From Puccinia triticina (Eukaryota; Basidiomycota; Pucciniomycetes; Pucciniales; Pucciniaceae): DNA of 64,000 nt. The first letter of the stretch is position 1. Each line of letters starts with the position of its first letter. A program made the position numbers and the translations under genes. Shown in pieces: positions 9,344 through 19,843 of this stretch. Below the pieces are notes generated by a model. It was given only the letters and a program-made list of their open reading frames with translations. It was not told the DNA's origin and searched no databases. Where the stretch lies: NCBI RefSeq assembly GCF_026914185.1, contig NC_070563.1, positions 5,787,001-5,851,000 of the forward strand, written 5' to 3'.

Positions 9344-12300
9344 TCGGTACAACCTCCGGAACCCCCGATCGTCATCCTCCCCAAAATCAACCACCTCTCA
9401 TCACTGCATCCTCTCAACCCTGCCCCCCTCCGGCCGATTTCCTTGATCCCCTTCGTCAAGACACCTTGGCGGCAACCTCTTTCCTTCACCCTGATGCTGA
9501 CTCATTTTCTTTTTTACAGTTAAATTGCCACGTCGCGAAAGCTGTCACGCTAAGTCTTCTCAATTCCTCCTCTTCTTTTGATTTCCTCCTCATCCAAGAA
9601 CCCTGGGTTAACCCGATTGATCTTTGCCCCCCGCAGCATTTGGCTTGGCGCTCGTTTGTAGCTTATGAGCATACTCCGACATGCTGGCGGGAGCGGCATA
9701 AGGCTGTTATTTACGTTCGGCGATCAGTTCCATCAGAGGCCATTAGGCTACTGGAGGGTGGATCACAGAACATGATTGGACTGGAAGTGACCCAATCCGG
9801 GAAAGTTTTCCGACTTCTTAATATTTACAATCCCCCGTCTTCATTCTCCTCAGTAGGGGAACTGCAAAATTGGCTGACATTGCACTACTCCAGGCAACAC
9901 GCGACAATCATTGCGATGGATGCAAATCTGCACCATCGGCACTGGAACCCCCCTGGAATTCGGAAGGTCGAACCGGAAGCAAGGCACCTGCTAAGTTATC
10001 TTTCAGCTTTTGGTTTTTGTTTGGCTTCACCTAAACATGTACCAACCTTCTTTTCGACAAAAGGAAGGGGATCAACAATCGATCTGACCTGGGCGAATTT
10101 CTTAGGCGCGAAGCTGGTCAGAGCAGTGTCAGTCTCGAGCGAGAATTTTGGTTTGGATCATCAGGCCCTCCACGCTCTCCTCTCGGTCAAAAAGCCCACC
10201 CCGCCTTTTCGTTGGTGCCCCCCCAGATGGGCGGAACTTGATGGCAATAAACTTAAATCTATATCTGCTAAGTTATCTGCTTTGAACCCCCCAGCAAGTG
10301 ATGTGCCGGATGGGCAGGCCGAACAGCTGACGACCTTCCTCAAATCTGTGCAGGAGACGTTGGGTAGACGAGTACGAGCCGACAGGACCAAGACCAAAAC
10401 TTGGTGGTGCAGTAAGACGCTGGACCCCGTCTTGCGTACCCGGAACAGCGCCCGAAGGTGGATGCTCATAGCTAAGTCGCCCGAGTCCATTGAATGTTAC
10501 CGTCAATGGAACAACTACTTCCTTTCCCTCGTGAACTCCCTTAAACAACGCAGTTGGTGGAGGTTACTGGAGGACCCTTCAGAGGGCGACCTCTATCGGG
10601 TCCTCCGTTTCTCCGCAAAGTCGGCAGGAGGAGAAGTCCTCCCACTCAAAGGCCCAGGAGGCTTGGTTGTTCATGAGAAATCACAACAGGCTAAGTTACT
10701 TTTCGATGGCACTTCAGTTTCACAAGTACCCATAGACATCTCGGATACTCAGTTTGATTTATCTTGCAGGTTCGTTAGCTACCCCCCAGTGACTACAAAG
10801 GAGGTTCTATCGGCGATCCGGCGAATCAGACCCAAGAAGGCTCCGGGAATAGATGGATTGGCGAATGAGCTTCTTAAGTCCCTTTCTGAACCCCTATCAG
10901 TAAAGCTGGCCGATTTGTACAATGACATTCTAATCAAGAGCAAATATCCGCGTTCCTGGAAGATTGCGGTCACCGCCATCATCCGGAAGCAGGGGAAGCC
11001 CGACTATACAAACCCCGCAGCTTATCGTCCGATTGCGCTACTGGGTTCCATGAGCAAGCTATTCGAGCTTATCCTGGCCAGAAGACTCACGGCATGGGCT
11101 GAAGGTGCAGGCGTGTTGGCCGATGGACATTTTGGTGGCAGAAAGGGATCTGGCACAGAAGACGCTTTATTTGCTTTGGAACATTGGGTTAAGAATAAGT
11201 GGAGGGAGGGAAAGGTGGTTGCCGCACTGTTTCTTGACGTGAAGTTGGCGTACCCCTCTGTCCACCCCTCCAGACTCATCCACTACCTTTTCCAGCTGAG
11301 ATGCCCGACTTACCTTGTGCTGATCATCGCAGACTTCTTGAAAGACAGGTTGACAACAATCAGACTCGATGACTTTGTGTCCGAAGCGTTCCCTATTGAA
11401 ATTGGCCTCCCCCAAGGATCTCCCCTCTCGGTAATCCTGTATATTCTATACAACAACTCCTTGCTGAACAAAACATTCTCTAATTCTTCAGACACAGTGT
11501 CAATAGGCTACGTGGACAATGTTGTCCATCTTGTCGCGGCAAACACGGCGGATTCAGCAAGGGCGTCGTTGATTGAGGAGGGTCACCGCTCCCTGAAGTG
11601 GGGCGTGCCCCATGGTGCAATTTTTGATCAGGCCAAGGCCCAGTTTCTTTGGTTAACCAAGAAAAAGATAGCTGCTGATGTTTTGTTCCCTTTTGGCAGT
11701 CAGACCCTCAAACCGGCAAGCAAGGTGAAGTGGCTAGGAGTTTGGCTCGATAGCAAACTCCTGTTCAATCGGAATTTCAAGGCCTTGGAGGAAAAGGCCC
11801 ACAGAACAATAAACCAGCTGAGGATCTTTGGCAACTCTTGCTGGGGCACTAAAGAAGCGGACAGGGTTAAGCTGATTCGATGTGTTCTCTTCCCTAGGAT
11901 TTTGTATGGGGCTTCTCTCTGGGCGACCATTCCTAACAAAGGCAAGGTTACAGCATTGGCACACAAGATCAACCGACTAGCGGGTATCTTCACCCTCGGT
12001 GTTTTCAAGTCAACCTCAAACAAATTCATTCAAGATCGATCAGCTGTACCGGACTTCGCTAATGAAATTTCAAAGACCTGTTTTGCCTTCTTTTTCAGGA
12101 AATGCATTACACTGAAAGCAAACAACATTGTGCGCTCCTTTGTTTTACGTAGCAGATCCGATCCTGCGACACGCCTTGCAGACTCGGCAAGAGTGGGTCT
12201 GGCGTCTGACTTGGTGGAAGAGGCGATGGGGATGGACCCGGAGATGGTCCATCTTTACTTTGATTTCGGCTCCTTGGTTCCGAGAACGCTGGAATTCATG

Positions 12301-13197
12301 AATCTGGAAGCTTCCAAGGAGGAAGCAATTACCGCGGTTAAGTCCCTTGTTTCAATGTATCAGTTTGACCCGACAAGATTGCTAGTTTTCAGTGACGGGT
12401 CGTTCCACCCTGAGAAGGGAGGTGCGGGGGCGGCTGTTTGCCCGGCCAAAAATGCATTTAGCTCATTTGCATTAGGAGGCAACAGGCTTGTGTCTAACCA
12501 CGAAAGCGAGGTGGCAGGTGTCCTGGCGGCTCTGGGATTGGCTAAAATGATCGTGGATTCATCGGTCCTTCACCTATTGATCTTCGTGGACAACCAAGGT
12601 GTACTCATAAGAACCGGCGACTTGGGAGCCCCTAAACCAGGTCAATGGCTTTTTGAGCAAATACGGTTGGCATTGTCAGAGCTGCCAGGGCATTTGAAAA
12701 TCACTTTTGTGTGGTGCCCCAGTCACAGGGACATCTTGGGTAAAGAACTCGCGGATGAACTTGCTAAGGATGCATTGGAGTCCCCCTCCACACAGAATCT
12801 AGCCGTCAAGGGAAATTTCAAAAAAGTGCATCGGACTGCAACAGCAGGCCTCTCTCCCAAACCCGCAGTCTTGTTGGGTCTACATATTGCCATTAGTTCT
12901 TTGATAAATCAGTTGGCTTCTGGTCATAACGCACTGAAAAGCCATCTTTTTAAAATTTGCAGGTCATTCAATCCACTCTGCCCCAATTGTGGAGCAAGAG
13001 AAACAAGTTTCCACCTTATGAACTTCTGCCCGAGTGCTCGAGTTCAGAGGAGGGCATTGCGAAGGCACCTGCGGCTCTTACGAATCCGTTTCAGAGCGGA
13101 TAGACTCGACTTGGTTCTTGGCAATCGAAGAGCTGAGGTGGCATTGGCAAAATTCCTCATCGACTCCAACCGATTCTCTGAACAACTCCCTCATTGA
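9340..13197 (+). CDS. LINE ORF2: endonuclease, reverse transcriptase, RNase H (1285 aa)
   Basis: Start ATG 9340-9342 overlaps the ORF1 stop as ATGA. Order of domains: APE-type endonuclease (about residues 59-270; QLNC, LLIQEPW, AMDAN, GLDHQ), reverse transcriptase (about 480-760; YRPIALLGSMSKLFE, FLDVKLAYPSV, GLPQGSPLS, GYVDN), RNase H (about 1013-1150; FSDGS, ESEVAG, FVDNQG, CPSHRDILGKELAD) and a C-terminal zinc motif (CPNCGARETSFHLMNFC). The RT active site, normally two adjacent Asp, reads YVDN at residues 724-727. The second Asp is Asn (AAT at 11518-11520), so the enzyme is probably inactive although the frame is intact. Endonuclease and RNase H residues look conserved. Confidence 0.93.
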   Translation: MIGTTSGTPDRHPPQNQPPLITASSQPCPPPADFLDPLRQDTLAATSFLHPDADSFSFLQLNCHVAKAVTLSLLNSSSSFDFLLIQEPWVNPIDLCPPQHLAWRSFVAYEHTPTCWRERHKAVIYVRRSVPSEAIRLLEGGSQNMIGLEVTQSGKVFRLLNIYNPPSSFSSVGELQNWLTLHYSRQHATIIAMDANLHHRHWNPPGIRKVEPEARHLLSYLSAFGFCLASPKHVPTFFSTKGRGSTIDLTWANFLGAKLVRAVSVSSENFGLDHQALHALLSVKKPTPPFRWCPPRWAELDGNKLKSISAKLSALNPPASDVPDGQAEQLTTFLKSVQETLGRRVRADRTKTKTWWCSKTLDPVLRTRNSARRWMLIAKSPESIECYRQWNNYFLSLVNSLKQRSWWRLLEDPSEGDLYRVLRFSAKSAGGEVLPLKGPGGLVVHEKSQQAKLLFDGTSVSQVPIDISDTQFDLSCRFVSYPPVTTKEVLSAIRRIRPKKAPGIDGLANELLKSLSEPLSVKLADLYNDILIKSKYPRSWKIAVTAIIRKQGKPDYTNPAAYRPIALLGSMSKLFELILARRLTAWAEGAGVLADGHFGGRKGSGTEDALFALEHWVKNKWREGKVVAALFLDVKLAYPSVHPSRLIHYLFQLRCPTYLVLIIADFLKDRLTTIRLDDFVSEAFPIEIGLPQGSPLSVILYILYNNSLLNKTFSNSSDTVSIGYVDNVVHLVAANTADSARASLIEEGHRSLKWGVPHGAIFDQAKAQFLWLTKKKIAADVLFPFGSQTLKPASKVKWLGVWLDSKLLFNRNFKALEEKAHRTINQLRIFGNSCWGTKEADRVKLIRCVLFPRILYGASLWATIPNKGKVTALAHKINRLAGIFTLGVFKSTSNKFIQDRSAVPDFANEISKTCFAFFFRKCITLKANNIVRSFVLRSRSDPATRLADSARVGLASDLVEEAMGMDPEMVHLYFDFGSLVPRTLEFMNLEASKEEAITAVKSLVSMYQFDPTRLLVFSDGSFHPEKGGAGAAVCPAKNAFSSFALGGNRLVSNHESEVAGVLAALGLAKMIVDSSVLHLLIFVDNQGVLIRTGDLGAPKPGQWLFEQIRLALSELPGHLKITFVWCPSHRDILGKELADELAKDALESPSTQNLAVKGNFKKVHRTATAGLSPKPAVLLGLHIAISSLINQLASGHNALKSHLFKICRSFNPLCPNCGARETSFHLMNFCPSARVQRRALRRHLRLLRIRFRADRLDLVLGNRRAEVALAKFLIDSNRFSEQLPH

Positions 13198-13437
13198 TTT
13201 GACCTCCCTGGTTTCCCAGACACAACCCCCTCTCTTTCAATTCTCCTTTCCCCTTCTCTTCTGTTATCTCGTTTACATCAATATCCACCCCCACCTCTCA
13301 TAACACTAGCAATCCTGTAGTTGTGTTTGTCATAAGTATTGTGTACGCCCCATGTCACGTAGATGTTACCTAGATTCATAGTGTGCAATGCCATAGGCCA
13401 AATTTCACTTAAAAAAAAAAAAAAAAAAAAAAAAAAA

Positions 13438-13636
13438 TAGTGAACAAATGTCAACTTATGTGAACTTATCTTAGACAAGTTCAAGAAAAGCCTCAAGACA
13501 CATTCAGGTAGCGCGTGAATTTATGTTCACCAATGTATTGGGTGTTGGAGCATGTGTGGACAAGGTTAATTGGTATTTGGCAACAGAGAAGTTGAGTAGT
13601 ATGTATGCATGGAAGGTAGCCAAGGAAAATGTGATC
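13438..13636. other. 3' flank of LINE, no gene
   Basis: Short AT-rich flank after the A-tract. It leads into the 3' end of the minus-strand coiled-coil gene. Confidence 0.4.
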
Positions 13637-14063
13637 TCAGACATTGGATGTGGTGGGAAGATTTCTTGGGGAGCGGCGCAGTTGAGGAGCTGGTTCACTA
13701 TTGACTGTCCGGAGCCCACGAGCGCATTTAGCAAAGGCTGACAGTATTATTTCCAATTCGTCCATCTGGTTTTCGGTGTGGTCGCCCCACTCTTCGATCC
13801 TGTCCATCCTCCTCCCGAGCAGGTCAATCTTCTTCTCCACTGCCTTGAGCCGCTCTTCGGCCCTCTTCTCGCGCTCCTCGGCCTTCCTCTCGCGCTCCTC
13901 GGCCCTCTTCTCGAGCTCCCCGGCGCTCAGCCGATGGTATGGGGAAACCCGTGAACCGGCTTCTGGATGTGTGCACGCAGGAAATCAGTCTCTGGACATG
14001 TAGATCGACAATCAGAAGCTGCATACCTTTGCCCTTGGTGGATTTGCTAGGGGTTCTTGCCAT
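13637..14063 (-). CDS. small coiled-coil protein (119 aa), two exons
   Basis: I do not recognise the family. Exon 1 is 14063-14027 (MARTPSKSTKGK) and exon 2 is 13959-13637, joined over a 67-nt intron (GGTATGC donor, CCAGAAG acceptor). The total is exactly 120 codons. The middle is a heptad-like, highly charged helix built from imperfect repeats of the form EKRAEEREER. It is followed by KKIDLLGRRMDRIEEW and a polar C-terminus. Short charged coiled-coil proteins like this are common in rusts, both as host genes and as gag-like leftovers of retroelements. It starts about 330 bp from MLH3 in divergent orientation, so they may share a promoter region. Confidence 0.5.
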
Positions 14064-14397
14064 CTTGCGCGCCGCTTCCTTCGTGTCGGCCGGGCTGACT
14101 GGCTGGTTTTCGGTGACTGTGTTGAGAATGGAGCCTGATCTTAGTGGCACTGCGTCTTCCGAATTGGATGCAATGGTGCGCTGTTTCAGGTGTGGTGGCG
14201 GCGGAAGGTGCAATCAGTTTGGAATTTATAGGCACAGCTTGCACACATTCGCCTGGATTGGATGGGATGGGCGTGTTGGAGTTGGCCAGGTCGGACTGGG
14301 CGGATGTCCGTTGCCAGTCATGGGGAGTGATATGGGCAACCCATTTCCATCCACTCCGGTCGACTGCTGAGCTGGATTGCCTTGGCAGGAATCCACG
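14064..14397. promoter_or_regulatory. divergent intergenic region between coiled-coil gene and MLH3
   Basis: 334 bp separate the two divergent start codons. No clear TATA box or motif was found. The minus-strand coding frame continues open upstream of the chosen ATG without another ATG, so some of this could be coding. Confidence 0.3.
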
Positions 14398-17300
14398 ATG
14401 GACGGACAGCTGCAGGCCCTGGACGCACACTCGGTCGGCTTGCTCCGCTCGGGCGTCTACCTCCCCTCGTTCACCCATGCGCTCCAAGCCCTGCTCGAGA
14501 TCGCCATCAGTTCGGGCGCGAATACCATCTCGGGCTCGATCGACCCCGCCGTCGGCGCCATCTGCGTCGACGATAATGGCGTGGGCCTCGATACTCGCTT
14601 GGTCAACTTGTTCGGCAGATTCGATTCCAGTCAGTCTTCCTTTTTTTTATGCCCACCCAACGAATCCCTCGAACTCTTTCTGAAAAAAAACATATCTCTC
14701 TGTCTCCGGGTTGGACGTTTAGATGCGTTGGTCTCGTCTCGAAGCACGACGCAATCGTCTGGAGCGCAGATCCCGTCGTATCTTTCGCTCCCTCAACATC
14801 GGGTCCTGGACTCGCTGGCCCATCTTTCGCTGCTCGACATCTGCTCTCGACACGCTGATGCAAGCTACACCCATCAAACCCTGTTCAGAGTTCAGTCCTC
14901 ACCCTCTCTCCTGCGCGCTGCCGATACGCGAGAAACCCATATCCACACAGCCCCGCTAATCCGGTATCCCATCGTATCACGTGTCCACACAGGAAGGCAA
15001 AGTCATCTTCTCTGCCCCCGCCAAAACCTCTCGCCGTCACAATCATGGCACAACGACCACAGTCCGGGACCTCTTCCACAACGTCAGTCCCGCTCCTCTT
15101 CAATCTGATGTTGGCCGAGGAGGCTCTTAAGATTGAGTCTCCTGCCCTCTCTTCATCTTCTCCAGCTTCCGGTCCGTCAGATCCGCGAAAACGATCCAGC
15201 GCGACACCAACAACGACTTAAACGACAATGGGAGGAAGCGCGTCTTGCGCTCCAATCCCTGGCCATCGTCTACCCCCACATCACCTTCATCCTCCGAAAC
15301 TCATCCCATCAAACTCTAGCAGCTCCCAACTCCACGGGCTCCTTCTATCGGCTCTCGAAGGTAGATAAGCTCAGCTGTACTCCGCCCATCCTACTTTCAG
15401 AGTTGTTTTAACCCTTCGCACTTATCGTAGACCGGGCTATCTTCAAGCACATTCGGCAAAATCTTTGGCCAGCAGTTTGTTCTCGTGAGCGTCTGTGAAA
15501 AGAAGACTGTTTTCAAACTGTGCATTCTTTCTCTTCTCACGCCGCGATTGCTGTTTGGCGGCAACCTACACAGGACTCCATCCCCTTGGATGTGTCGATG
15601 GATGGGCTACAAGTCACTGGTCTGTTTAGCAGGAAGCGACATTCCAGTCGGGCGATCCAGCTAATTTGTCAGTCGCGCTCTCGCTGTCTTCTGATCATAC
15701 CTCCGACTGACTCTCGCCATTTGGACATATACCAGATTTGGACCGAGTGCTGATCACTTCTGATAGCTTGGTCCATCGGGGTCTCGCCAGCCTCTTTGCT
15801 GGGCAACTGTCACAAGATGTAAGCAAACCATTTAATCTGTTTATTAGTCGGGCTGTCTGTAGCTGAAGAACAGCCAGTTTCTGCCTTTGTAGACCTCTCG
15901 ATCTTCGGCCGCACGCACATCGCAGGGGACTAAAACCAATTCAGCCCCCAAAAACGGGGCTTCTTCGGTCGACCGTCATCCAGTCTACTTGCTCCTCTTC
16001 ACCTCTCTTCCCAATCCCACCCGACCCGATCACGACTTTGTTGCTGATTTTTTGGACGAGAAGGAGCAGTATCTGGTTCCTCAGACTGAAGAGAAAATGA
16101 ACCGAATCGCATCTCGCATCTTTTCCCAAGCGTTTCCGCCAGTTAAACACGCTCTGTCAGCCTCCAGTATTGACCAAAAGCCCCAGCAAGATAGTGCAGT
16201 GAAGCGGACTCTTCAGTCGCGATGGCCTGTCACCAAGCGGCCTCGCCTATCTCCGCCCAATTCACCCACACGCCCGAGTGCTCCGCAATCGATTTCTCTC
16301 ACCGATCGGTTTTCCGCTCCCCCCAAAAAGCACATTAATCGTTCTCCCCACAAAACGGTTCAGCATAAAGCTTGTGTCCCCAAAACAAACTTGCGCATAG
16401 GCGGTGACAAGACCAACCCTAAAAACTCGGCGGGCTGCTCGGCTCATGCCCAGAGTATCAAGTCCTCTGCTACATCCTCTGGGCAGCCGCCTAGCCTGCA
16501 CAGCATGATACCTGACTTGAAGTCACGGTTTGCGTACAAGCCTTCAAGCGATTCGACACATGTGAACAGTACGGCAATGGATGGCGAGATTGAAAGCCAC
16601 AGTCCTCAGCCGAGTTTCCATCCCGAATGCGGCAAGAAACGAAGCCACTCGCACAAGTTCGACGGGGTCACGATCGAAAACGCAGACGCAGAGTTCCGGA
16701 TAGATCTCGCTCAACTCGCAGACGCCTCCAAGTTCGCGGTGATCGGACAACTCGACAAGAAGTTCATCATTGCCAAAATCGATGGCCATTGCCGTCCCGA
16801 TCATGGCCCGGAAGACGGGCTGATCGTGGCCTTTGATCAGCACGCCGTCCATGAGCGGATCCGGATCGAGCGCTTCCTCCAAGACGTCTGCAGCGGCACC
16901 TTCGCCGTCAAGGAGCTAAACCCCAAAAACAAGCACCCAGAAGACCAGACACAAGCCCCCGAAAGCGGGATACATCCGGGAAACTCCGTGCCCATCCTGG
17001 TAAATCGGAACGAATTTGATGGGCTGTTGAAGTTCAAGAAACTGTTTGGTCGGTGGGGGTTTATATACGAGCAAACATTGACGGGATCGGCGTCGGTCGA
17101 TGAAGCTCGAGGAGAAGAGGAAGAGGACGACGGGGGGCCCAAGCAAATCTTTATGCGGGCCGTCCCTGAGCTCATCTGGCCGCGTGTCCAATGCACGGAT
17201 GGCCAGTTCGAGTGCCTCAAAACGATCTTGCGGGGCTGTTTGGGCTTCTTCGAGGATCGCTTCCGCGACCACAACCTTCGCCTGATCGATCATCATGCCA

Positions 17301-17853
17301 TCCTCCCCGATCCTCATAGGGACTGGTTCGCCTCCGTCAAGGATTGTCCCGCGGTCTTGGTCCATTTGCTCAACTCTAAAGCCTGTCGAGGTGAGTTCCT
17401 CCCGACCCTTACCCAACCCCAATCCCCACATTCGCACCATCCTTCCCCAGAACCTCGGCCGAATTCAGGGGAGAGCTACTCCCGGGCTCCCGGTTGATGT
17501 TGCTTCTTTTTCTGCTGGCGGGAACAGGCTCGATAATGTTTGGAGATAAACTGACGCCCAGTGAGAGCCGAAAGCTGTTGACGGAGCTCGGCCGAGCGCG
17601 GCTCCCCTTCTCGTGTGCCCACGGCCGGCCCACGTGTTATCCGCTCTACAAGTTCGGGCAGCCCTCAGACGTCGCCTCGAGACGGGGCGACGCACCAGCC
17701 GCCCATCGCCCGCATCCGCCCTCCCAACAACTCCCCCTTTCCCAGCCTTCTCCTGCCCATTCTCCTCCTCTTTCCCGCCGCCATTCGCCTTTCACCCCTG
17801 CGGACTCGTTTCAGGGCCGAAAAATCCATTGGGAATCGTTGCTGTCCGGTTGA
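14398..17853 (+). CDS. MLH3: MutL homologue MLH3, DNA mismatch repair/meiotic endonuclease
   Basis: Nuclear partner of MLH1 in mismatch repair and meiotic crossover resolution. Start ATG 14398. N-terminal GHKL region: VYLPSFTHALQALLE, AICVDDNGVGLD, then DSLAHLSLLDICSRHADAS and HGTTTTVRDLFHN joined across an intron to LPVRQIREND. Later exons hold LQVTGLFSRKRHS and HPVYLLLFTSLPNP. After a long polar linker comes the C-terminal domain: FAVIGQLDKKFIIAKI, the metal-binding endonuclease motif DQHAVHERIRIE (16835-16870, DQHAX2EX4E), NSKACR, then across an intron (donor 17391, acceptor 17527) SIMFGDKLTPSE and PFSCAHGRPTCYPL. The C-terminal order and motifs are diagnostic of MLH3. Odd points: the ATPase Asn/Asp of motif I and the GFRGEAL motif look degenerate. 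Exon joins at 14.6-14.8 and 15.4-16.0 kb are unresolved. Confidence 0.85.
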
Positions 17854-17970
17854 TCCATAATACTGTATCGCGACATGATGTTGTACTCCTGTTGTACCTC
17901 CTCCGTCTTATTGGGTTTTCCGAATTAGTTGTTCTCAAAAGGCAAAAAGAAAGGCCCACGGCGTGGGAAG

Positions 17971-18058
17971 TGGTCAATATGGGGGTCGAACCCATGACAT
18001 CCGCATGTACAACACAGTATTATTAGTACGGCGCTCTAACCAACTGAGCTAATCGACC
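17971..18058 (-). tRNA. tRNA-Ile (AAU) with a 14-nt intron
   Basis: Read on the minus strand, GGUCGAU pairs with AUUGACC as the acceptor stem. The D-arm is GCUC...GAGC and the anticodon stem is CCGUA/UGCGG. The loop CUAAUA...A puts AAU at 34-36, and the T-arm is AUGGG UUCGAAC CCCAU. The extra 14 nt lie one base 3' of the anticodon, the canonical tRNA intron position. Without the intron the tRNA is 74 nt. The CCA end is not encoded. Confidence 0.92.
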
Positions 18059-18211
18059 ACCCAGGTTGACGTCGGCGATAATTGCAAATTTGAATCCGCC
18101 CCCATCCGATGATCCAGCATGACCTCTGATAACTGCACACATTTGAACCTTTTCTTCAGAGTTATTTTTTTCTGCTCATCTGTCCCTGCTGTTATGGGTT
18201 GCCTTGGGACT

Positions 18212-18372
18212 TATGGTATTCAAAATTGCATAAGATTTTTTTACATAAAATCATAAACTGCAATTTTGGCTGGGAGATGTCACTTGAAGTTTTATGCATG
18301 CTGACATCTCCCAGCCAAAATTGGTTTTATGATTTTATGTAAATAGTGACATATGCAATTTTGAATACCATA
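18212..18372. mobile_element. MITE-like hairpin element (161 bp)
   Basis: The ends are perfect 21-bp inverted repeats (TATGGTATTCAAAATTGCATA at 18212-18232, its complement at 18352-18372). Almost the whole element folds back: a second arm pair carries TGGCTGGGAGATGTCA and its complement around a short loop near 18285. There is no coding capacity. The TA ends suggest a Tc1/mariner-type MITE, but the flanks do not prove a target duplication. Confidence 0.8.
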
Positions 18373-19197
18373 ACTGCTCTGAACAGTCATTCCAAGCAAA
18401 CCTCTTTGAATGTTGATAAAGTTGCGGTGAGTAGGTGGCAGGTGAGGTGAAGCTGACTCCAGCATTCTCTAATCATGTTGGGGACGGTTGGGTGACTACT
18501 CCAAAATTTCTCCCACCAACTCCCAAAAAGGAGTCCCAGTGAACATTGGGGAGTTGGTCAAGAAAAGGCCCTGCCAACGTAACCAATTGTTTGGAGTTGT
18601 TTTCCCAAGTTTTGGGAGCTGTTTTTCCAAGCCTCTAGGGAGCTTTCTGGCAAAGGCTCAGGAAAAGAATTAGCCAAGTTTATGCAAGAGATGGGGCCGG
18701 GCTTCCAGGAGGAAGCATGAAAATTGTGGATCTATGGAAGCTGGGGGAGATTGTCAGAGCGGTGATACCAAGACTAACATCTTCTAGCTATGTGAACTGC
18801 AATTATAATGGAAGGAGGCAAAAAATAGCTAAAAGAGATAATACAGAGGGGCCTAGATAAGAGCTAGTGTATTTAATTGCCCTCTGTAATAGCAGTCAGG
18901 GCCTGTAGAAAAGGGGTGTTTGCTTGCCTGAGTAGTGGAAACTGGATATTCAGGGAGTTACCACTGTGAAAAAAACTCAAGAAAGCACTGCCAGTTGACA
19001 TGCAGCATACTCAATTCAATAATCAATTAGAACCAGGTTCATACAAACTAATCCCAGGCTGGAACACCCTGGAATATTTGGAAGTTGCTCAACTTCTTGT
19101 AGGGCACAGTGCACTAGACAAGCTGAGCTTTGAGGCAATTGCTCAGCTGGGATCTGCATGGTGTCTGAGGAAACTGCTCAGCTGGGATCCATTGGGC
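18373..19197. repeat. non-coding, TTGGGAG-type dispersed repeats
   Basis: No gene. Between about 18500 and 18640 there are repeated words such as CCAACTCCCAAA and TTTTGGGAGCTG. They recur at 22340-22510, so this is a dispersed repeat family. Confidence 0.5.
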
Positions 19198-19840
19198 TTG
19201 TCAGGCAGCATCAGCCCCTCCTCCCGGGTCAAGAGGACCAGACAAACAAGCACTTGGAGGACTCCCTCCCGGTCGACATCAGCATACACATGTTGACCGG
19301 AAGGAGTCCCTCCCGGTTGAGAATCACCTACCACAGTCAACCGGGAGCAGTCCCTCCCGGTCAACAGTCACCTCCAACAGGCGACCAGGAGCGGCCCCTC
19401 CCGGTTGACATCAACATACACATGTCGACCAGGAGGAGTCCCTCCCGGTTGACATCAGCATACACATCCGGTTGACTGTGGTATGCGATTCTTGACCGGG
19501 AGGGACTCCTCCCGGTCGACATGTGTATGGTGATGTCAACTGGGAGGGACTCCTCCCGGTCGACATGTGTATGTTGATGTCAACCAGGAGGGGCCGCTCC
19601 CGGTTGCCTGTTGGAGGTGACTGTTGACCGGGAGGGACTGCTCCCGGTCGACTGTGGTATGCAATTCTCGACCGGGAGGGACTCCTCCCGGTTGACATGT
19701 GTATGTTGATGTTGACCGGGAGGGGCCGCTCCCGGTCGCCTGTTGGAGGTGACTGTTGACCGGGAGGGACTGCTCCCGGTCGGCTGTGGTATGCAATTCT
19801 TGACCGGGAGGGACCGCTCCCGGTCCAATGTTGTGTACAG
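19198..19840. repeat. inverted minisatellite of CCCGGTCGAC-type units
   Basis: About 40-45-bp units built around a CCTCCCGGTTGAC/GTCAACCGGGAGG core and CATACACATG words. Units before about 19470 run in one orientation and those after it in the other, giving a large palindromic array. The long open frames here (repeating RPGGVPPG or SPSR) are artefacts of a unit free of stops. Confidence 0.85.
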
Positions 19841-19843
19841 TGG

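Larger units (their letters stand above)
7942..13437 (+). mobile_element. non-LTR retrotransposon (LINE, Tad1/I-like), near full length
   Basis: Two ORFs (CCHC nucleic-acid-binding protein; endonuclease-RT-RNase H protein), a 3' UTR and an uninterrupted A27 tract (13411-13437) define a LINE inserted in plus orientation. The RNase H domain and the two-ORF layout fit the Tad1/I group found in fungi. The 5' end is marked by the fold-back. No target-site duplication was found by eye. Both ORFs are open end to end, so the copy is structurally recent, but the reverse-transcriptase catalytic motif is altered (see ORF2). Confidence 0.9.

Noticed and set aside
13411..13437. Poly(A) run as an assembly artefact
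   Set aside because: It directly follows a LINE 3' UTR in the correct orientation, where an A-tail is expected.
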